Positions 1 to 9,124 are shown, counted from the first letter of the stretch. The stretch: DNA of 64,000 nt from Lapidilactobacillus wuchangensis (GCF_003946645.1 NZ_RHOU01000001.1:62001-126000), one strand, 5' to 3'. The notes: generated from the sequence alone by a model not told the origin. A program made the numbers and translations.

Positions 1-777
1 GCCCAAGGATTGGCTAATGCAACTGGTCAGGCTTCATCGGCGCCAACAACTACTGCGCCAACCGAAAAGGCTCCTGAATCTACGCCACCGACCAGTGTTT
101 CGCCGTTAGCAGCCGCCTTAACAAAGTTGCCACAAACGAATTGGCATTGGGCTGAGCGCGAGTATCAGGTGACTGATTTGCGGCGGCAGGCATTTAAGCC
201 GCAGTTGTTGCAGCAAGATTGGAACTATATTTGTTTCGATAGTCATTTGGCTCAACAATTAGGTCAGAAAATGACCAGCACCACAATTTTGACCCGGCCA
301 GAACAATTGACGACGGTGAGCGAGCAACGAGCGACACTCTTTATTGATTTGCCGTTGAATGCGCGCCAGTTGACCAGTTATTTGGACGTGTTAAATAGTC
401 AGTCCTTATATCTGCTATTTTATACGTCGCCTCAACGGCAAGAACGCTTGCAATTGCAGGTACCACAGCTGCGACTAATTTTGAAAGAAATTTACCAACA
501 AACGGCAATTGCGAAACCGCAACTGTCACAGTTTGCTGAGCACTGTCAAGTGACGGATGCGCAACTTCATTTTGGAATACAGGTGTTTTCTGAATTGAAT
601 TTTGTTAAAATGGATAAGGAACGTTTAACGGCGAATCGCCAAGCGCCGAAAACACCGTTACTTAATTCTGCAACTTTCCGGCGGCAACAGGCGTTACAGC
701 AAAGTTACCGCCAGTTAGCGATGGGCAGTTTGAACCAAGTAGAAACGTTTCTTAAAACAAGTCAAAAAGATAGATAG
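1..777 (+). CDS. recJ: Single-stranded-DNA exonuclease RecJ, C-terminal part (5' end outside window)
   Basis: The frame is open from base 1, so this is the 3' part of a longer gene. The visible ~258 residues begin with a Thr/Pro/Ser-rich linker and continue into a mixed alpha/beta region with no DHH catalytic motifs. This fits the extra C-terminal domain that lactobacillar RecJ carries after its DHH/DHHA1 nuclease core. RecJ is a 5'-3' ssDNA exonuclease used in recombination and base-excision repair. The call rests mainly on position: recJ directly precedes apt in Firmicutes, and here the stop lies one base before the apt start, implying co-transcription. The domain itself is poorly conserved, so identity is inferred. 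Confidence 0.7.
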   Translation, partial: AQGLANATGQASSAPTTTAPTEKAPESTPPTSVSPLAAALTKLPQTNWHWAEREYQVTDLRRQAFKPQLLQQDWNYICFDSHLAQQLGQKMTSTTILTRPEQLTTVSEQRATLFIDLPLNARQLTSYLDVLNSQSLYLLFYTSPQRQERLQLQVPQLRLILKEIYQQTAIAKPQLSQFAEHCQVTDAQLHFGIQVFSELNFVKMDKERLTANRQAPKTPLLNSATFRRQQALQQSYRQLAMGSLNQVETFLKTSQKDR

Positions 778-778
778 G

Positions 779-1324
779 ATGTCGAACATGGTCAAAAAAG
801 AGATTGATTTTCATGATTATATTGCGTCGGTCCCCGATTTTCCAGAGCCAGGGATCGTTTTCCGCGATATTTCCCCATTAATGGCCGATGGTGCTGCTTA
901 TTCTGCAGCAACTGATCGTATTACTGAATTTGCTAAAGAACATGGTGCCGAAATGATTTGTGGCCCAGAAGCACGAGGCTTTATTGTCGGCTGTCCTGTA
1001 GCTGATCGTCTAGGAATTGGCTTTGCCCCAGCTCGGAAAAAAGGTAAGTTACCTCGGGAAACAATTTCAGTTTCTTACGACCTGGAATATGGCGAAGCAC
1101 AGTTATTTATGCACAAAGATGCCGTTAAACCCGGCCAACGAGTATTAGTTGTTGATGATTTGTTGGCAACTGGTGGCACGATTGCTGCAACCATCAAGTT
1201 GGTTGAACAATTAGGTGGTATCGTGGTTGGCACAGCTTTCTTAATCGAGTTAACAGATCTTCACGGTCGCGACAAGATTAAGGATTACGATTTATTCACG
1301 TTATTACAATATAGCGGTAGCTAA
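779..1324 (+). CDS. apt: Adenine phosphoribosyltransferase
   Basis: Salvages adenine: adenine + PRPP gives AMP + PPi in the cytosol. The 181-residue length is close to the family norm (about 170). The PRPP-binding signature [13 protein letters not shown] lies at residues 122-134, preceded by the [10 protein letters not shown] segment (62-71) and the [10 protein letters not shown] start typical of Apt. The gene starts one base after the recJ stop; a second in-frame ATG three codons in (788) is a possible alternative start. It ends a transcription unit, with a strong rho-independent terminator 7 bases after its stop. The assignment is secure. Confidence 0.96.
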   Translation: MSNMVKKEIDFHDYIASVPDFPEPGIVFRDISPLMADGAAYSAATDRITEFAKEHGAEMICGPEARGFIVGCPVADRLGIGFAPARKKGKLPRETISVSYDLEYGEAQLFMHKDAVKPGQRVLVVDDLLATGGTIAATIKLVEQLGGIVVGTAFLIELTDLHGRDKIKDYDLFTLLQYSGS

Positions 1325-1330
1325 TTTGCT

Positions 1331-1361
1331 AAAGTTTGAGAATTTTCTCAAACTTTTTTTG
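1331..1361 (+). terminator. Rho-independent terminator after apt
   Basis: AAAGTTTGAG and CTCAAACTTT form a perfect 10-bp stem around a short AT loop, followed by a run of T. It closes the recJ-apt unit. Confidence 0.9.
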
Positions 1362-1408
1362 TTACTCAGATTCAGATAGTGGCTGGCAAATAAGTTCGCG
1401 CGAGCAAC

Positions 1409-1440
1409 AAAAATAACCCTTCAATTGGCGAAGGGTTATT
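1409..1440 (-). terminator. Terminator for the minus-strand gene at 1487-1894
   Basis: AATAACCCTTC pairs with GAAGGGTTATT around a 7-base loop. Read on the minus strand the hairpin is followed by TTTTTGTTG, so it serves the leftward gene. Confidence 0.85.
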
Positions 1441-1486
1441 GGTATTGACATTGATTAATGGGATGTCAGCTTAAAGCGTTTCGGAA

Positions 1487-1894
1487 TTACGACCAGCTTT
1501 TAAAGTGGGGGTCAACGTCGCGATCAATGCGCACGATATTGTAATGCTTGCCACTTTGCCGCTTGATCCGATCCGCTGGTCGATTTTGATAAATCAGGTA
1601 AACCACCAGTGGTTGTAAGATTAACACGACCAGGCAGGCACTGACTAAGTAAATTGCTGCTGTTTGGACTTGCTCCATGGTGAAATGAATCGACATTTTA
1701 TGATCCACATAAGCTTCAAATGCTGTTAATTGATTCTCGTTTTTCTCGTGACGCACTAATTGTTGTTGCTTTTGACTAACACGAATGATCGGTAAATCCA
1801 AAAGGTTTTGTTTATAAATATAGCCGCCTGCTAATAAACCAATAATGAGAACAACAAAGCAAAGATAGCCGTGTTGTTTGATGAACTTCAACAT
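1487..1894 (-). CDS. Hypothetical two-TM membrane protein
   Basis: I do not recognise a family. The ~135-residue product has an N-terminal hydrophobic segment (about residues 8-28), a polar stretch of ~50 residues rich in Gln/Glu/Lys that would face outside, a second membrane segment (about 82-105) and a basic cytoplasmic tail. The start is uncertain: ATG at 1894 is preferred, but an in-frame GTG at 1909 is possible and neither has a strong ribosome site. It stands alone between convergent apt and the divergent Bax-inhibitor-like gene, with its own terminator. The topology loosely recalls septum or cell-wall accessory proteins, but nothing proves that. Confidence 0.65.
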   Translation of the reverse strand: MLKFIKQHGYLCFVVLIIGLLAGGYIYKQNLLDLPIIRVSQKQQQLVRHEKNENQLTAFEAYVDHKMSIHFTMEQVQTAAIYLVSACLVVLILQPLVVYLIYQNRPADRIKRQSGKHYNIVRIDRDVDPHFKSWS

Positions 1895-2128
1895 AATAAC
1901 TAATCGCACTCACAATACGTTAATAATTTTTTTCTTATCCGACTAGTATAGCACTTATATCTAGTAAGTGTAACCGGTTTCGCTAAATTTGTGTGAATTA
2001 ATGGCCAGATTTGTTTACTTAAGTCAGAAAATGTTGAAAGCGAATTCTGATTCTGATAACTTATTCACGAAATCGGATTATTTTTCTTAAAATCGTGCTA
2101 AAGTTTGATAGGGAAATATTCAGAGGTA

Positions 2129-2137
2129 TGGTATACT
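2129..2137 (+). promoter_or_regulatory. Extended -10 promoter element
   Basis: TGGTATACT is an extended -10 (TGn-TATACT) 53 bases before the start of the next gene. A TTGATA at 2105-2110 is too far (21 bp) to be a normal -35, which suits an extended -10 promoter. Confidence 0.6.
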
Positions 2138-2189
2138 ATTAGCCGAAGATTGGGATTTATTAACTCAATAATTATTGGAGGGCTCCTAT

Positions 2190-2879
2190 ATGCAAACAGA
2201 GGTAGTTCAGGATCAAGGCTTGAAACGATTCTTTAATCAAGTTTATCTCTTCATGGCAATTGGCGTTGCAATTTCCGCAGGGGTAGCATTTTTACTTAAT
2301 TATCTGTGGGCAAGCCAAGTCATCACTATTTTAAGTCAACATTCTTGGTTGATGTGGGTTGTCTTTGGCGGTGAGTTGGCATTGGTACTGGCGCTAAGTC
2401 GGGCCCAAATGATGTCTAAAGCCAAAATGATCAGCTATTTTGTACTTTATTCAGTACTACAAGGATTGACCTTCACGATTATTCCTTGGGTATATGATTT
2501 AGGTTCAATTACAGCCGCCTTTTTAACGGCAGTGGTGGTTTTCGTGACCATGGCAATCTATGGCCGTTTGACCACAAAGTCGTTGGCTCGCAGCGGTCAA
2601 ATTGCGATGATGGCCTTGATTGGTATTTTAGCGGCAACAGTGATTAACATTTTCATGCATTCATCGACTATGGAATATATTTTGTCTTATGGTACTTTGA
2701 TCGTCTTCATTGCGTTAACCGCTTGGGACAATCAAAAGCTGAAGGTTATGTATCAACAAGCAACTGAACAAGGCGGAATTCCCGTGGATAACTTAGCTAT
2801 CTGGGGTGCCTTGGAATTGTATCTTGACTTTATTAATATTTTCTTATCAATTTTACGGATTTTCTCACGAAACAATTAA
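2190..2879 (+). CDS. Bax inhibitor-1/YccA family membrane protein
   Basis: The 229-residue product has about seven hydrophobic segments with short polar links and the C-terminal IALTAWDNQKLK motif of the BI-1/YbhL/YccA (TMBIM) family. Bacterial members are pH-sensitive calcium-leak channels or FtsH-interacting proteins of uncertain role. ATG 2190 is chosen because GGAGGG sits 9 bases upstream; an upstream TTG at 2175 overlaps that ribosome site and is rejected. It is monocistronic, with an extended -10 promoter upstream and a GC-rich terminator downstream. Confidence 0.9.
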   Translation: MQTEVVQDQGLKRFFNQVYLFMAIGVAISAGVAFLLNYLWASQVITILSQHSWLMWVVFGGELALVLALSRAQMMSKAKMISYFVLYSVLQGLTFTIIPWVYDLGSITAAFLTAVVVFVTMAIYGRLTTKSLARSGQIAMMALIGILAATVINIFMHSSTMEYILSYGTLIVFIALTAWDNQKLKVMYQQATEQGGIPVDNLAIWGALELYLDFINIFLSILRIFSRNN

Positions 2880-2906
2880 GCGAAAATCGGCAATTGATCA
2901 AGGACT

Positions 2907-2934
2907 AAACCACGCCTTAGGTGCGTGGTTTTTT
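2907..2934 (+). terminator. Rho-independent terminator
   Basis: AAACCACGC pairs with GCGTGGTTT around a 7-base loop, then T4 followed by GTTG. It lies between the BI-1 gene and the kinase-like gene. Confidence 0.88.
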
Positions 2935-2964
2935 GTTGCGAAGGAAAGAAAGGGGTTAATCGTG

Positions 2965-3522
2965 ATGAAGATTGCTTTAATTGGTTCGCCTGGTAGTGGC
3001 AAGTCGACTTTTGCTAAGGCACTGGCTAAACAGACAAATTGGCCAGTCTTGTCTTTAGATTACTATTGGCACCAAATGGATTATAGTGACGCGGCGCGCG
3101 CGAAATTACTGCAAATTCAAACGGATTTCATGGCTCAGCATGACAACTGGGTAATTGATGGTAATTATTCCCAGACAATGGCGCCAAGAATGGCTCAGGC
3201 TGATTTAACCATTTGGTTTCAGGTTTCACGAACAGTCGCAATAAAACGAGTGATCGGCCGTTCATTGCAGGTCCGCCACAATGGTCATAATCGTCCAGAA
3301 ATGGCACCAAATTTTGAAGAACATTTTGACCGCGATTATTGGGACTTTCTGAAATTCATCTGGCATTACCCGCAGACGCACAACCAGTATGTCCGTGATC
3401 TGCATCAAAAAATTGCCCCTAATCAACCATTATTGCTGCTTCATCAAGCTGATAAAGCGCGCGTATTGCAACAGTTGGTAACCGCACCAGAGGCTTTATT
3501 AAATAGATTGCGTGAACCATGA
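2965..3522 (+). CDS. P-loop nucleotide kinase-like protein (DNA topology modulation FlaR type)
   Basis: The ~185-residue protein opens with MKIALIGSPGSGKST, a textbook Walker A loop, then a SLDYYWH segment and an aromatic/His-rich C-terminal half. This matches the adenylate-kinase-like 'topology modulation' family (FlaR/YqaA type), whose substrate is unsettled. A long upstream extension that overlaps the BI-1 gene is rejected: ATG 2965 (with GTG 2962 adjacent) follows a GAAAGAAAGGGG ribosome site. It is followed by a large repeat composite rather than by another gene. Confidence 0.8.
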   Translation: MKIALIGSPGSGKSTFAKALAKQTNWPVLSLDYYWHQMDYSDAARAKLLQIQTDFMAQHDNWVIDGNYSQTMAPRMAQADLTIWFQVSRTVAIKRVIGRSLQVRHNGHNRPEMAPNFEEHFDRDYWDFLKFIWHYPQTHNQYVRDLHQKIAPNQPLLLLHQADKARVLQQLVTAPEALLNRLREP

Positions 3523-3535
3523 AGATTGTGCATTG

Positions 3536-4146
3536 AAGCTGTAGTTCACTCTTGGTCGTACCTAGTTGGGAGCGGCAGTGGCCCAGCGATTAAGAGGGCG
3601 TCAAGTCTTCCCCAAGTTTGGGGAGGTGGTGGCGGCGCAATTTGAGGGGCGTGGAACGCCATGGGCATTGATCTGAGCTCATTGCTTCGCAACAATCTCA
3701 GATACAAGCCTTATTCTAACCGCTAAAGCGGCAAGAATAATTTCATGGCTGACGCCAATTGCGCTGCCACTACCTGATGAAACTAACAAAACTGAGCGCC
3801 ACTATTTGGCCGAATCAGATTGTGGTAAAACAAAAGCGGTGTGACAATCTCTAATTAGAAGGAGGTTGTCACGCCTTTTTTTGGTTACTGTTCAACTACT
3901 ATTACTGATTAAATTGAGTCGCTGAATCCTGCTATCACTGCCTTAAACACTAATAAAGATAAAGTGCACCAACTCAACTCCAGACGGAATGGAGGGCGTG
4001 GTTGTCAGCCGCCAAATTTGTCTTATTGCTTTAGCAATTAGACAAAGGCTCGTATTTGAAACAATTGCGGTTTTCAATTGGTTCAAATCGATGCCGGCAG
4101 CGTTCCACAACCAGCAAGCCCGTAATGGAGTCAGAACCAATTCTGA
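3536..4146. repeat. Composite structured repeat, copy 1 (inverted pair around a terminator)
   Basis: This 780-base gene-free gap holds two oppositely oriented units of one family. The left unit (core 3625-3774) closes with GGTGGTGGCGGCGCAATT against AATTGCGCTGCCACTACC. It contains a TCTGAG/CTCAGA hairpin and a hairpin TTATTCTaACCGC-TAAA-GCGGcAAGAATAA. The right unit (3978-4136) is the reverse-complement version, with TGGTTGT/ACAACCA closing and a TTGTCTTATTGC/GCAATTAGACAA hairpin. The bases before 3625 look like the truncated left arm of a further unit. A terminator-like hairpin and a conserved linker join the halves. No coding capacity is credible. Confidence 0.85.
3836..3882 (+). terminator. 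Central terminator-like hairpin of repeat copy 1
   Basis: GGTGTGACAATCTC pairs with GAGGTTGTCACGCC, followed by T7. The same position in other composites carries a different sequence with equivalent pairing. Confidence 0.75.
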
Positions 4147-4303
4147 CTAAACACCTTTACTAGACTGATCAATTTTAACTTGAGACCAACCCGGTTTTGT
4201 ATAGGTAAATAAGTGTTGAAGGGTTTTTGCTAAACTTTTGTCAGTCGGTAAGTTACACTGAAGATGTCTTAATGAAATCGAATAGCGTGAAGGAGGAGTT
4301 TGG

Positions 4304-4963
4304 ATGAAGGTTTTCGTAGTTGGTGCTAATGGTCAAATCGGCCGCCATTTGGTGGAAAAATTGGCAGCAAAAGGTGATCAGGTGACGGTAGGGGTTCGTC
4401 AGCCTGCGGAACAAGCCATTGTTAAAGCTGCTAATGTGCAATATGTGTTATTTAATTTAACTTGGTCAGTTGAGAAAATGGCAACTGCCTTTGCTGGCCA
4501 AGAAGCGATTATTTTTGCGGCTGGTTCTGCGGGTAAAGACTTATTAAGAGTTGATTTAAATGGCGCCGTTAAAACCATGCAAGCAGCTGAAAAGAGTGAC
4601 ACTAAGCGTTACTTACTCGTTAGCTCGGTTAATGCTGATCAACCAGATAAGTGGGCTGGCAGTTTGGAGAACTACTTTATTGCTAAGCATTATGCCGACG
4701 AGTGGCTGTTGCACCGAACGGATTTAAACTATCTCTTGATCAGACCGGTTAGTTTAACGAACGAATCTGGCAGTGGCAAAATCACGCTGAATGCAGCTAA
4801 ATCGGGGTTACAACAACAGGTCAGCCGTGAGAATGTTGCTAGTTTACTGGCTGAGTTGATTCACCGCCCAGAATTAAAGCAATTAGAGTTAACCGTGACT
4901 GATGGTGAGACGCCAATTAGTATGGCTTTAGAACAACTTAGCGCGCAAGAGTGGCGGGTTTAA
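4304..4963 (+). CDS. SDR-family NAD(P)-binding oxidoreductase/epimerase-like protein
   Basis: The 219-residue protein begins MKVFVVGANGQIGRHLVEKL, the GxxGxxG Rossmann motif of atypical (extended) short-chain dehydrogenases. It continues with VRQPAEQ, the IIFAAGSAGKD segment, a LVSSVNAD strand and a Y-x-x-x-K-like stretch (YFIAKHYADEW). It resembles the YwnB/NmrA-like group found in many lactobacilli; the substrate is unknown. ATG 4304 is well supported by AAGGAGGAG seven bases upstream. The gene is isolated: a repeat composite lies upstream and a terminator downstream. Confidence 0.85.
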   Translation: MKVFVVGANGQIGRHLVEKLAAKGDQVTVGVRQPAEQAIVKAANVQYVLFNLTWSVEKMATAFAGQEAIIFAAGSAGKDLLRVDLNGAVKTMQAAEKSDTKRYLLVSSVNADQPDKWAGSLENYFIAKHYADEWLLHRTDLNYLLIRPVSLTNESGSGKITLNAAKSGLQQQVSRENVASLLAELIHRPELKQLELTVTDGETPISMALEQLSAQEWRV

Positions 4964-5005
4964 TCTATTTAATAATTTCGGCCACAACTTCGGTTTAGTT
5001 TGAAA

Positions 5006-5050
5006 AATAATAACTCGTTGACCTAGAGATTAGTCAGCGAGTTATTTATT
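5006..5050 (+). terminator. Rho-independent terminator
   Basis: ATAACTCGTTGAC pairs with GTCAGCGAGTTAT (one G-T pair) around a 10-base loop. A stretch is T-rich on both sides, so it may work in both directions. Confidence 0.8.
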
Positions 5051-5217
5051 TGGTCAGGCTACCAATGTGGGAGCCATAAATTTTACTTATTAACTGTTAT
5101 TGGCAATAGGTATTAGACATATCAGTCACAGGGGACTAACATTAAGTTATTAAAATTAATCGTAGCTGACATTAGTGATTACTTGTATTTTGTAGCTATT
5201 TAGATAAGGATGAAAAA

Positions 5218-6090
5218 ATGACAACAGTTTATCAAGATCAATTATTTGAAGGTGAGCGTTCACTATTTGGTGAGAAAAATGCTCAAATTATTAATACCAC
5301 TTTCGGTCAAGGCGAGTCACCATTAAAGGAAAGTCGCCAGATTGATTTAGAAAAATCTATTTTTAAATGGAAATACCCACTTTGGTATAGTCAACATGTG
5401 CGCGTTAAGCAAACCATTTTTGAAACGATGGCCCGTTCTGGTATTTGGTACACTCATGATATTGCCATTACCGACAGCACGATTCAGGCGCCCAAACAAT
5501 TTCGGCGCAGTTCAGAAATCGATTTAAAGCACGTTTATTTTGCTGACGCAGAAGAAACACTGTGGAATTGCCAACAAATTAAGTTAAATGACGTCCAAGT
5601 TCACGGCGATTATTTCGGGATGAATAGTCAGGATATTGTCGCTGATCATTTAACGGTGGTCGGCAATTATGTTTTCGATGGGGCGAAGAATGTTGAAGTT
5701 CACAATTCAACTTTTGTCGCCAAAGATGCCTTCTGGAATTGTGAGAACGTGACGATTTACGATTCAACGATCAATGGTGAATATCTGGGTTGGAATACCA
5801 AGAATCTCACGCTGATTAATTGCACGATTGAAAGCGACCAAGGGCTCTGTTATATTGATCATTTGGTCATGAAAAATTGTCGGTTGTTGCAGACAGACTT
5901 GGCCTTTGAATATTGCTCTGAGATTGACGCCGATATTCATTCGGAAATCACCAGTGTTAAAAATCCTATTAGTGGTGTGATCCGTGCTGAAAAGATCGGT
6001 CACTTAATTATGGATCCCCAGAAAATAGATCCGAGTCAAACAAAAATTATTTTAACAGCAGATCAGAAATCGGAGGTACAAGCATCATGA
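5218..6090 (+). CDS. DUF3737 family protein (predicted right-handed beta-helix)
   Basis: The 290-residue product consists of regularly spaced short strands such as QIDLEKSIFKWKYPLWYS and LWNCQQIKLNDVQVHG. Recurring aromatic 'xWNCxx' turns (LWNCQQI, FWNCENV, LGWNTKNL) are a solenoid pattern of DUF3737 proteins, which are common in lactobacilli and usually beside a MalY-type enzyme. No catalytic motif or signal peptide is visible, so a cytosolic structural or binding role is possible. The last four bases (ATGA) overlap the start of the PLP enzyme gene, indicating translational coupling and a shared function. Confidence 0.85.
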   Translation: MTTVYQDQLFEGERSLFGEKNAQIINTTFGQGESPLKESRQIDLEKSIFKWKYPLWYSQHVRVKQTIFETMARSGIWYTHDIAITDSTIQAPKQFRRSSEIDLKHVYFADAEETLWNCQQIKLNDVQVHGDYFGMNSQDIVADHLTVVGNYVFDGAKNVEVHNSTFVAKDAFWNCENVTIYDSTINGEYLGWNTKNLTLINCTIESDQGLCYIDHLVMKNCRLLQTDLAFEYCSEIDADIHSEITSVKNPISGVIRAEKIGHLIMDPQKIDPSQTKIILTADQKSEVQAS

Positions 6091-7250
6091 CCAAATATGA
6101 TTTCACAACGATTCCGCAGCGGCGGCATACTGATTCAATCAAATGGGCGGTTCAGCCCAATGAATTACCAATGTGGATTGCCGATATGGACTTTCAGACG
6201 GCCCCAGAAATTAAAGCAGCAATGATGGCTAAGATTCAAACTGGTATTTTTGGTTACGAAGAACCTCATGATGACTACTACCAAGCCGTGATCGACTGGT
6301 ATCAACAGGAACATCAGGCTACGGCAAAACCTGACTGGCTGATTTTCACAACCGGGGTAGTGCCAGCTTTGTCGGCCAGTGTCCGGCGTTTAAGTCATGT
6401 TGGCGACAACGTCTTAGTTCAGGCACCGGTTTATAATATCTTTTATAATTCAATCGTTAATAATGGCCGTCACGTCTTGTCCAGTGATTTAGTTTATCAG
6501 AATGGTCAGTATCAAATCGATTTTAAGGATTTAGCGGCGCAATTAGCTAAGCCACTGACAACCTTGATGATTTTATGTAATCCTCATAATCCTGTGGGCA
6601 AAGTCTGGACTGAAGCTGAATTACTGAAGATCCGCGACCTTTGCGCTGAACATCATGTTACCTTGATCAGCGATGAAATTCATGGCGACTTGGTTTTACA
6701 CGGTCCTGATTATCGGTCGCTGTTTTCGTTAGCTGATGCGGCAGATTATCAAACTGTTTCTTTAGTTTCACCAAGTAAGACTTTTAACGTGGCAGCTTTG
6801 CATGCAGCGACAGCAATTGTGCCTAATGCGGCGTTGCGGGACCAAGTTATTCGGGGCTTAAATACTGATGAAGTGGCGGAGCCGAATTTATTGGCACTTC
6901 CCGGCACAATTGCAGCCTATACCCAGGGACACGCGTGGTTGGCGGCCCTAAAAGACCAACTACGTCAAAATTATCAGCAAGTGGCGACTTTTCTGGCAGC
7001 TAATTTACCGGAAATCAAACTAGTCGCTAGTCAGGCAACTTATTTGGTTTGGTTGGATTGCTCGGCCCTGAAATTACCCGCTGACGAATTAGCTGCTAAA
7101 TTGCGAGCCAAGACTGGTTTGATACTTTCGGCAGGCAGTATCTACGGCGGCAATGGTGATCATTTCTTGCGCATGAATATTGCTTGTCCGGCAAGTATGG
7201 TCCGTGATGGCTTGGAAAGATTAAAAACGGGCATTAAAGATAAAGATTGA
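6087..7250 (+). CDS. MalY/PatB-type PLP-dependent cystathionine beta-lyase/aminotransferase
   Basis: The 387-residue protein is a fold-type I PLP enzyme. It begins with the MalY/PatB-like RRHTDSIKW motif and PMWIADMDF. It carries CNPHNPVG at 164-171, SDEIHGD (195-201) and the Schiff-base lysine K231 in SPSKTFN. Family members cleave C-S bonds (cystathionine to homocysteine, or cysteine-S conjugates) and some have regulatory roles. It overlaps the DUF3737 stop by four bases and is followed by a strong terminator, so the two genes form an operon. The exact substrate cannot be read from the sequence. Confidence 0.92.
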   Translation: MTKYDFTTIPQRRHTDSIKWAVQPNELPMWIADMDFQTAPEIKAAMMAKIQTGIFGYEEPHDDYYQAVIDWYQQEHQATAKPDWLIFTTGVVPALSASVRRLSHVGDNVLVQAPVYNIFYNSIVNNGRHVLSSDLVYQNGQYQIDFKDLAAQLAKPLTTLMILCNPHNPVGKVWTEAELLKIRDLCAEHHVTLISDEIHGDLVLHGPDYRSLFSLADAADYQTVSLVSPSKTFNVAALHAATAIVPNAALRDQVIRGLNTDEVAEPNLLALPGTIAAYTQGHAWLAALKDQLRQNYQQVATFLAANLPEIKLVASQATYLVWLDCSALKLPADELAAKLRAKTGLILSAGSIYGGNGDHFLRMNIACPASMVRDGLERLKTGIKDKD

Positions 7251-7267
7251 TTGAATATATTGGTTTT

Positions 7268-7307
7268 AAAAAAAGGCGTAATCTCCTGATGAGATTTCGC
7301 CTTTTTT
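7268..7307 (+). terminator. Rho-independent terminator
   Basis: AAAAGGCGtAATCTC pairs with GAGATTtCGCCTTTT around a 5-base loop, followed by T. It closes the DUF3737-MalY operon. Confidence 0.9.
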
Positions 7308-7498
7308 GAGTACCGAATAACAAATGCAAAAATAAAATAGTTTTCTATGATAAATCCTTTATAATAAAAAATGATACCGTTTACTTAAAAACCGTTAAAT
7401 ATTCAATTTATTTAAAAAAATATATTTATTTTAATTTTTGGGAGCTTTTTAACAAGATAAAAACACTAATAGGTGTGAGTCGAAAGGAGGAAATGATG

Positions 7499-8020
7499 AT
7501 GGAAGATGCTGACTTGATTCTAGCAGCGCGCGCCGGTGATCAAGAGGCACTTTCGAAGTTACTTATTGCCCGACAGACCAAACTTTATAAAACTGCTTAT
7601 CTCTATGTTCATACACAAGCGGACGCGCTTGATGTGGTTCAGGAGACATCATTGCGGGCGTTATTAAGCATTGGTAAACTACGTCAGCCCCAGTATTTTG
7701 ATACCTGGTTAATTCGAATTCTAATTAATGTTGCCCAGAAAGTTTATCGCCAACAGACTAATACAATTCCTTTCGTTCCAGAGATAACTGGTGATTCAAC
7801 CTTAACTGACCTTCACGCTGATTTGATGAGTGATTTAGCAATGATTCCAGAAAATTTTCGGGTAGTACTAATTTTGTTTTATTTTAACGATTTAGAAGTT
7901 GAAGAAATTGCCCGAGTTCTGCGAATACCAGCTGGTACCGTTCGGAGTCGTTTAACTAGAGGTCGCAAAATGCTAAGAGAGCGGGGTGCAGTTTATCGTG
8001 AATATCGATTGGAAAGATGA
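7499..8020 (+). CDS. ECF-type sigma-70 family RNA polymerase sigma factor
   Basis: The 173-residue length is typical of ECF factors. Region 2 (about residues 10-75) includes ADALDVVQETSLRAL and YFDTWLIRILINVA. Region 4 (about 113-160) includes FRVVLILFYFNDLEVEEIARVL and the helix-turn-helix IPAGTVRSRLTRGRKML. Three in-frame ATGs (7493, 7496, 7499) follow AAGGAGG; 7499 gives the best 8-base spacing. It overlaps the next gene, which encodes a protein built like its anti-sigma factor. Together they head an operon of a secreted protein and ABC transporter. Envelope-stress control is inferred. Confidence 0.9.
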   Translation: MEDADLILAARAGDQEALSKLLIARQTKLYKTAYLYVHTQADALDVVQETSLRALLSIGKLRQPQYFDTWLIRILINVAQKVYRQQTNTIPFVPEITGDSTLTDLHADLMSDLAMIPENFRVVLILFYFNDLEVEEIARVLRIPAGTVRSRLTRGRKMLRERGAVYREYRLER

Positions 8021-9086
8021 GTCCGAGAAAATTCTTGTGCCCAAGGATGATGTTAGTCAAGCAATCAAGTTAGGAATTATCGCAGGTAGAAAAGAAAAAA
8101 TTAAGCGAAGACGTCGATTAGTATTACTTAGTGTTGCGGCAGCATTGCTATTATTTGCGACACGGACGACACCTGTTCTCATTCAAGCTGGTGGCATTGT
8201 TCCCAGCATTCAACAATTACTTGATCACGACAGCCGGCAAACACCGCATTTTGACCCAACAATGAATGAACTGTTAGGTGATCCTACTAAGTTAAATCAG
8301 TATCAGACCCTTGATTTGCCCACGAAAAGAATTACCGGATTAACCATTCAGGTGAAAGGGGCACTGACTTCAGCAGGTGTGGCCGCGGTTGTAGTTGATT
8401 ATACTGGTGCCAAAATTAGTCCCACTGGATTACGACAACAGCGTTTAGAACTGGCAGTTAATGGTCAACCAATTAATGATGTTGAACAAAATATTCAACA
8501 AGTTGCTATTGGCCATTATCGATCAATATTGGCGTTCTATGTCACAGGTGTTGATTTAAAACAATCAAGTCAACTGGCCATTAGCATTGGACACTTGAAT
8601 GGTAGTCGAGAAAAAGTAAGTTTACCGCTGGTACTTTTACGATTTGCTGACGTGCAGACGAATGAACCGAATTTAACAATTACTTCAAATAAGCCGTCTT
8701 TGACTGCTAAACTAATTCAAATCCAGCAAACTACCAATTCAATGGTTGTTCGCTATCAAGTTAGTTTTGATCGTACCCAGTTTTCTAAAGCTGAGTTACA
8801 GCAATATTATGCAGCTGCCTGGCTTTCTGAGGCAACTGTTTATCAGAATGATCAGAAAGTTGGAGAGCTAAATCTGGGCGTCAGTGGGCAACAGATTAAA
8901 CGTGAAACCAACGGTTCCATCACGACATTAACTTATGAATCAGTCTTTTCAACGCATCTTAGTTCAGGTGCTGAGTTGGCTAAAAATCAGACGATTATTT
9001 TCAAATTAATGCTTCCTGGTGTAGCTAATCAGCGAATCACTGTTGGTCAATTCAAAATGAATACAAACTTGTTGATAGATAGGTAA
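7998..9086 (+). CDS. Membrane anti-sigma-like protein (DUF4179-like)
   Basis: GTG 7998 overlaps the sigma gene by 23 bases and gives a 362-residue product. Residues 1-40 are a charged cytoplasmic segment ending in KRRRR. Residues 41-57 form a single membrane helix. The rest is an extracellular beta-rich domain with LTIQVKGALTSAGVAAVVVDYTGAKI, resembling the DUF4179 architecture that commonly follows ECF sigma factors. Its expected job is to hold the sigma factor at the membrane until an extracellular cue releases it. No zinc-binding HxxxCxxC motif is visible, so it is not a classical ZAS anti-sigma. Confidence 0.8.
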   Translation: MNIDWKDESEKILVPKDDVSQAIKLGIIAGRKEKIKRRRRLVLLSVAAALLLFATRTTPVLIQAGGIVPSIQQLLDHDSRQTPHFDPTMNELLGDPTKLNQYQTLDLPTKRITGLTIQVKGALTSAGVAAVVVDYTGAKISPTGLRQQRLELAVNGQPINDVEQNIQQVAIGHYRSILAFYVTGVDLKQSSQLAISIGHLNGSREKVSLPLVLLRFADVQTNEPNLTITSNKPSLTAKLIQIQQTTNSMVVRYQVSFDRTQFSKAELQQYYAAAWLSEATVYQNDQKVGELNLGVSGQQIKRETNGSITTLTYESVFSTHLSSGAELAKNQTIIFKLMLPGVANQRITVGQFKMNTNLLIDR

Positions 9087-9124
9087 ATATATTCCGAAAA
9101 GATTAAAAATGGAGAGATAGAAAA

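Noticed and set aside
2806-2964. N-terminal extension of the kinase-like protein into the BI-1 gene
   Set aside because: It crosses a strong terminator and the preceding gene; ATG 2965 has a ribosome site and begins the Walker A fold directly.
3943-4140. Minus-strand ~65-residue frame over the right repeat unit
   Set aside because: It lies wholly in a structured repeat; matching frames recur in other copies (for example 29807-30001) only because the DNA repeats. No ribosome site.
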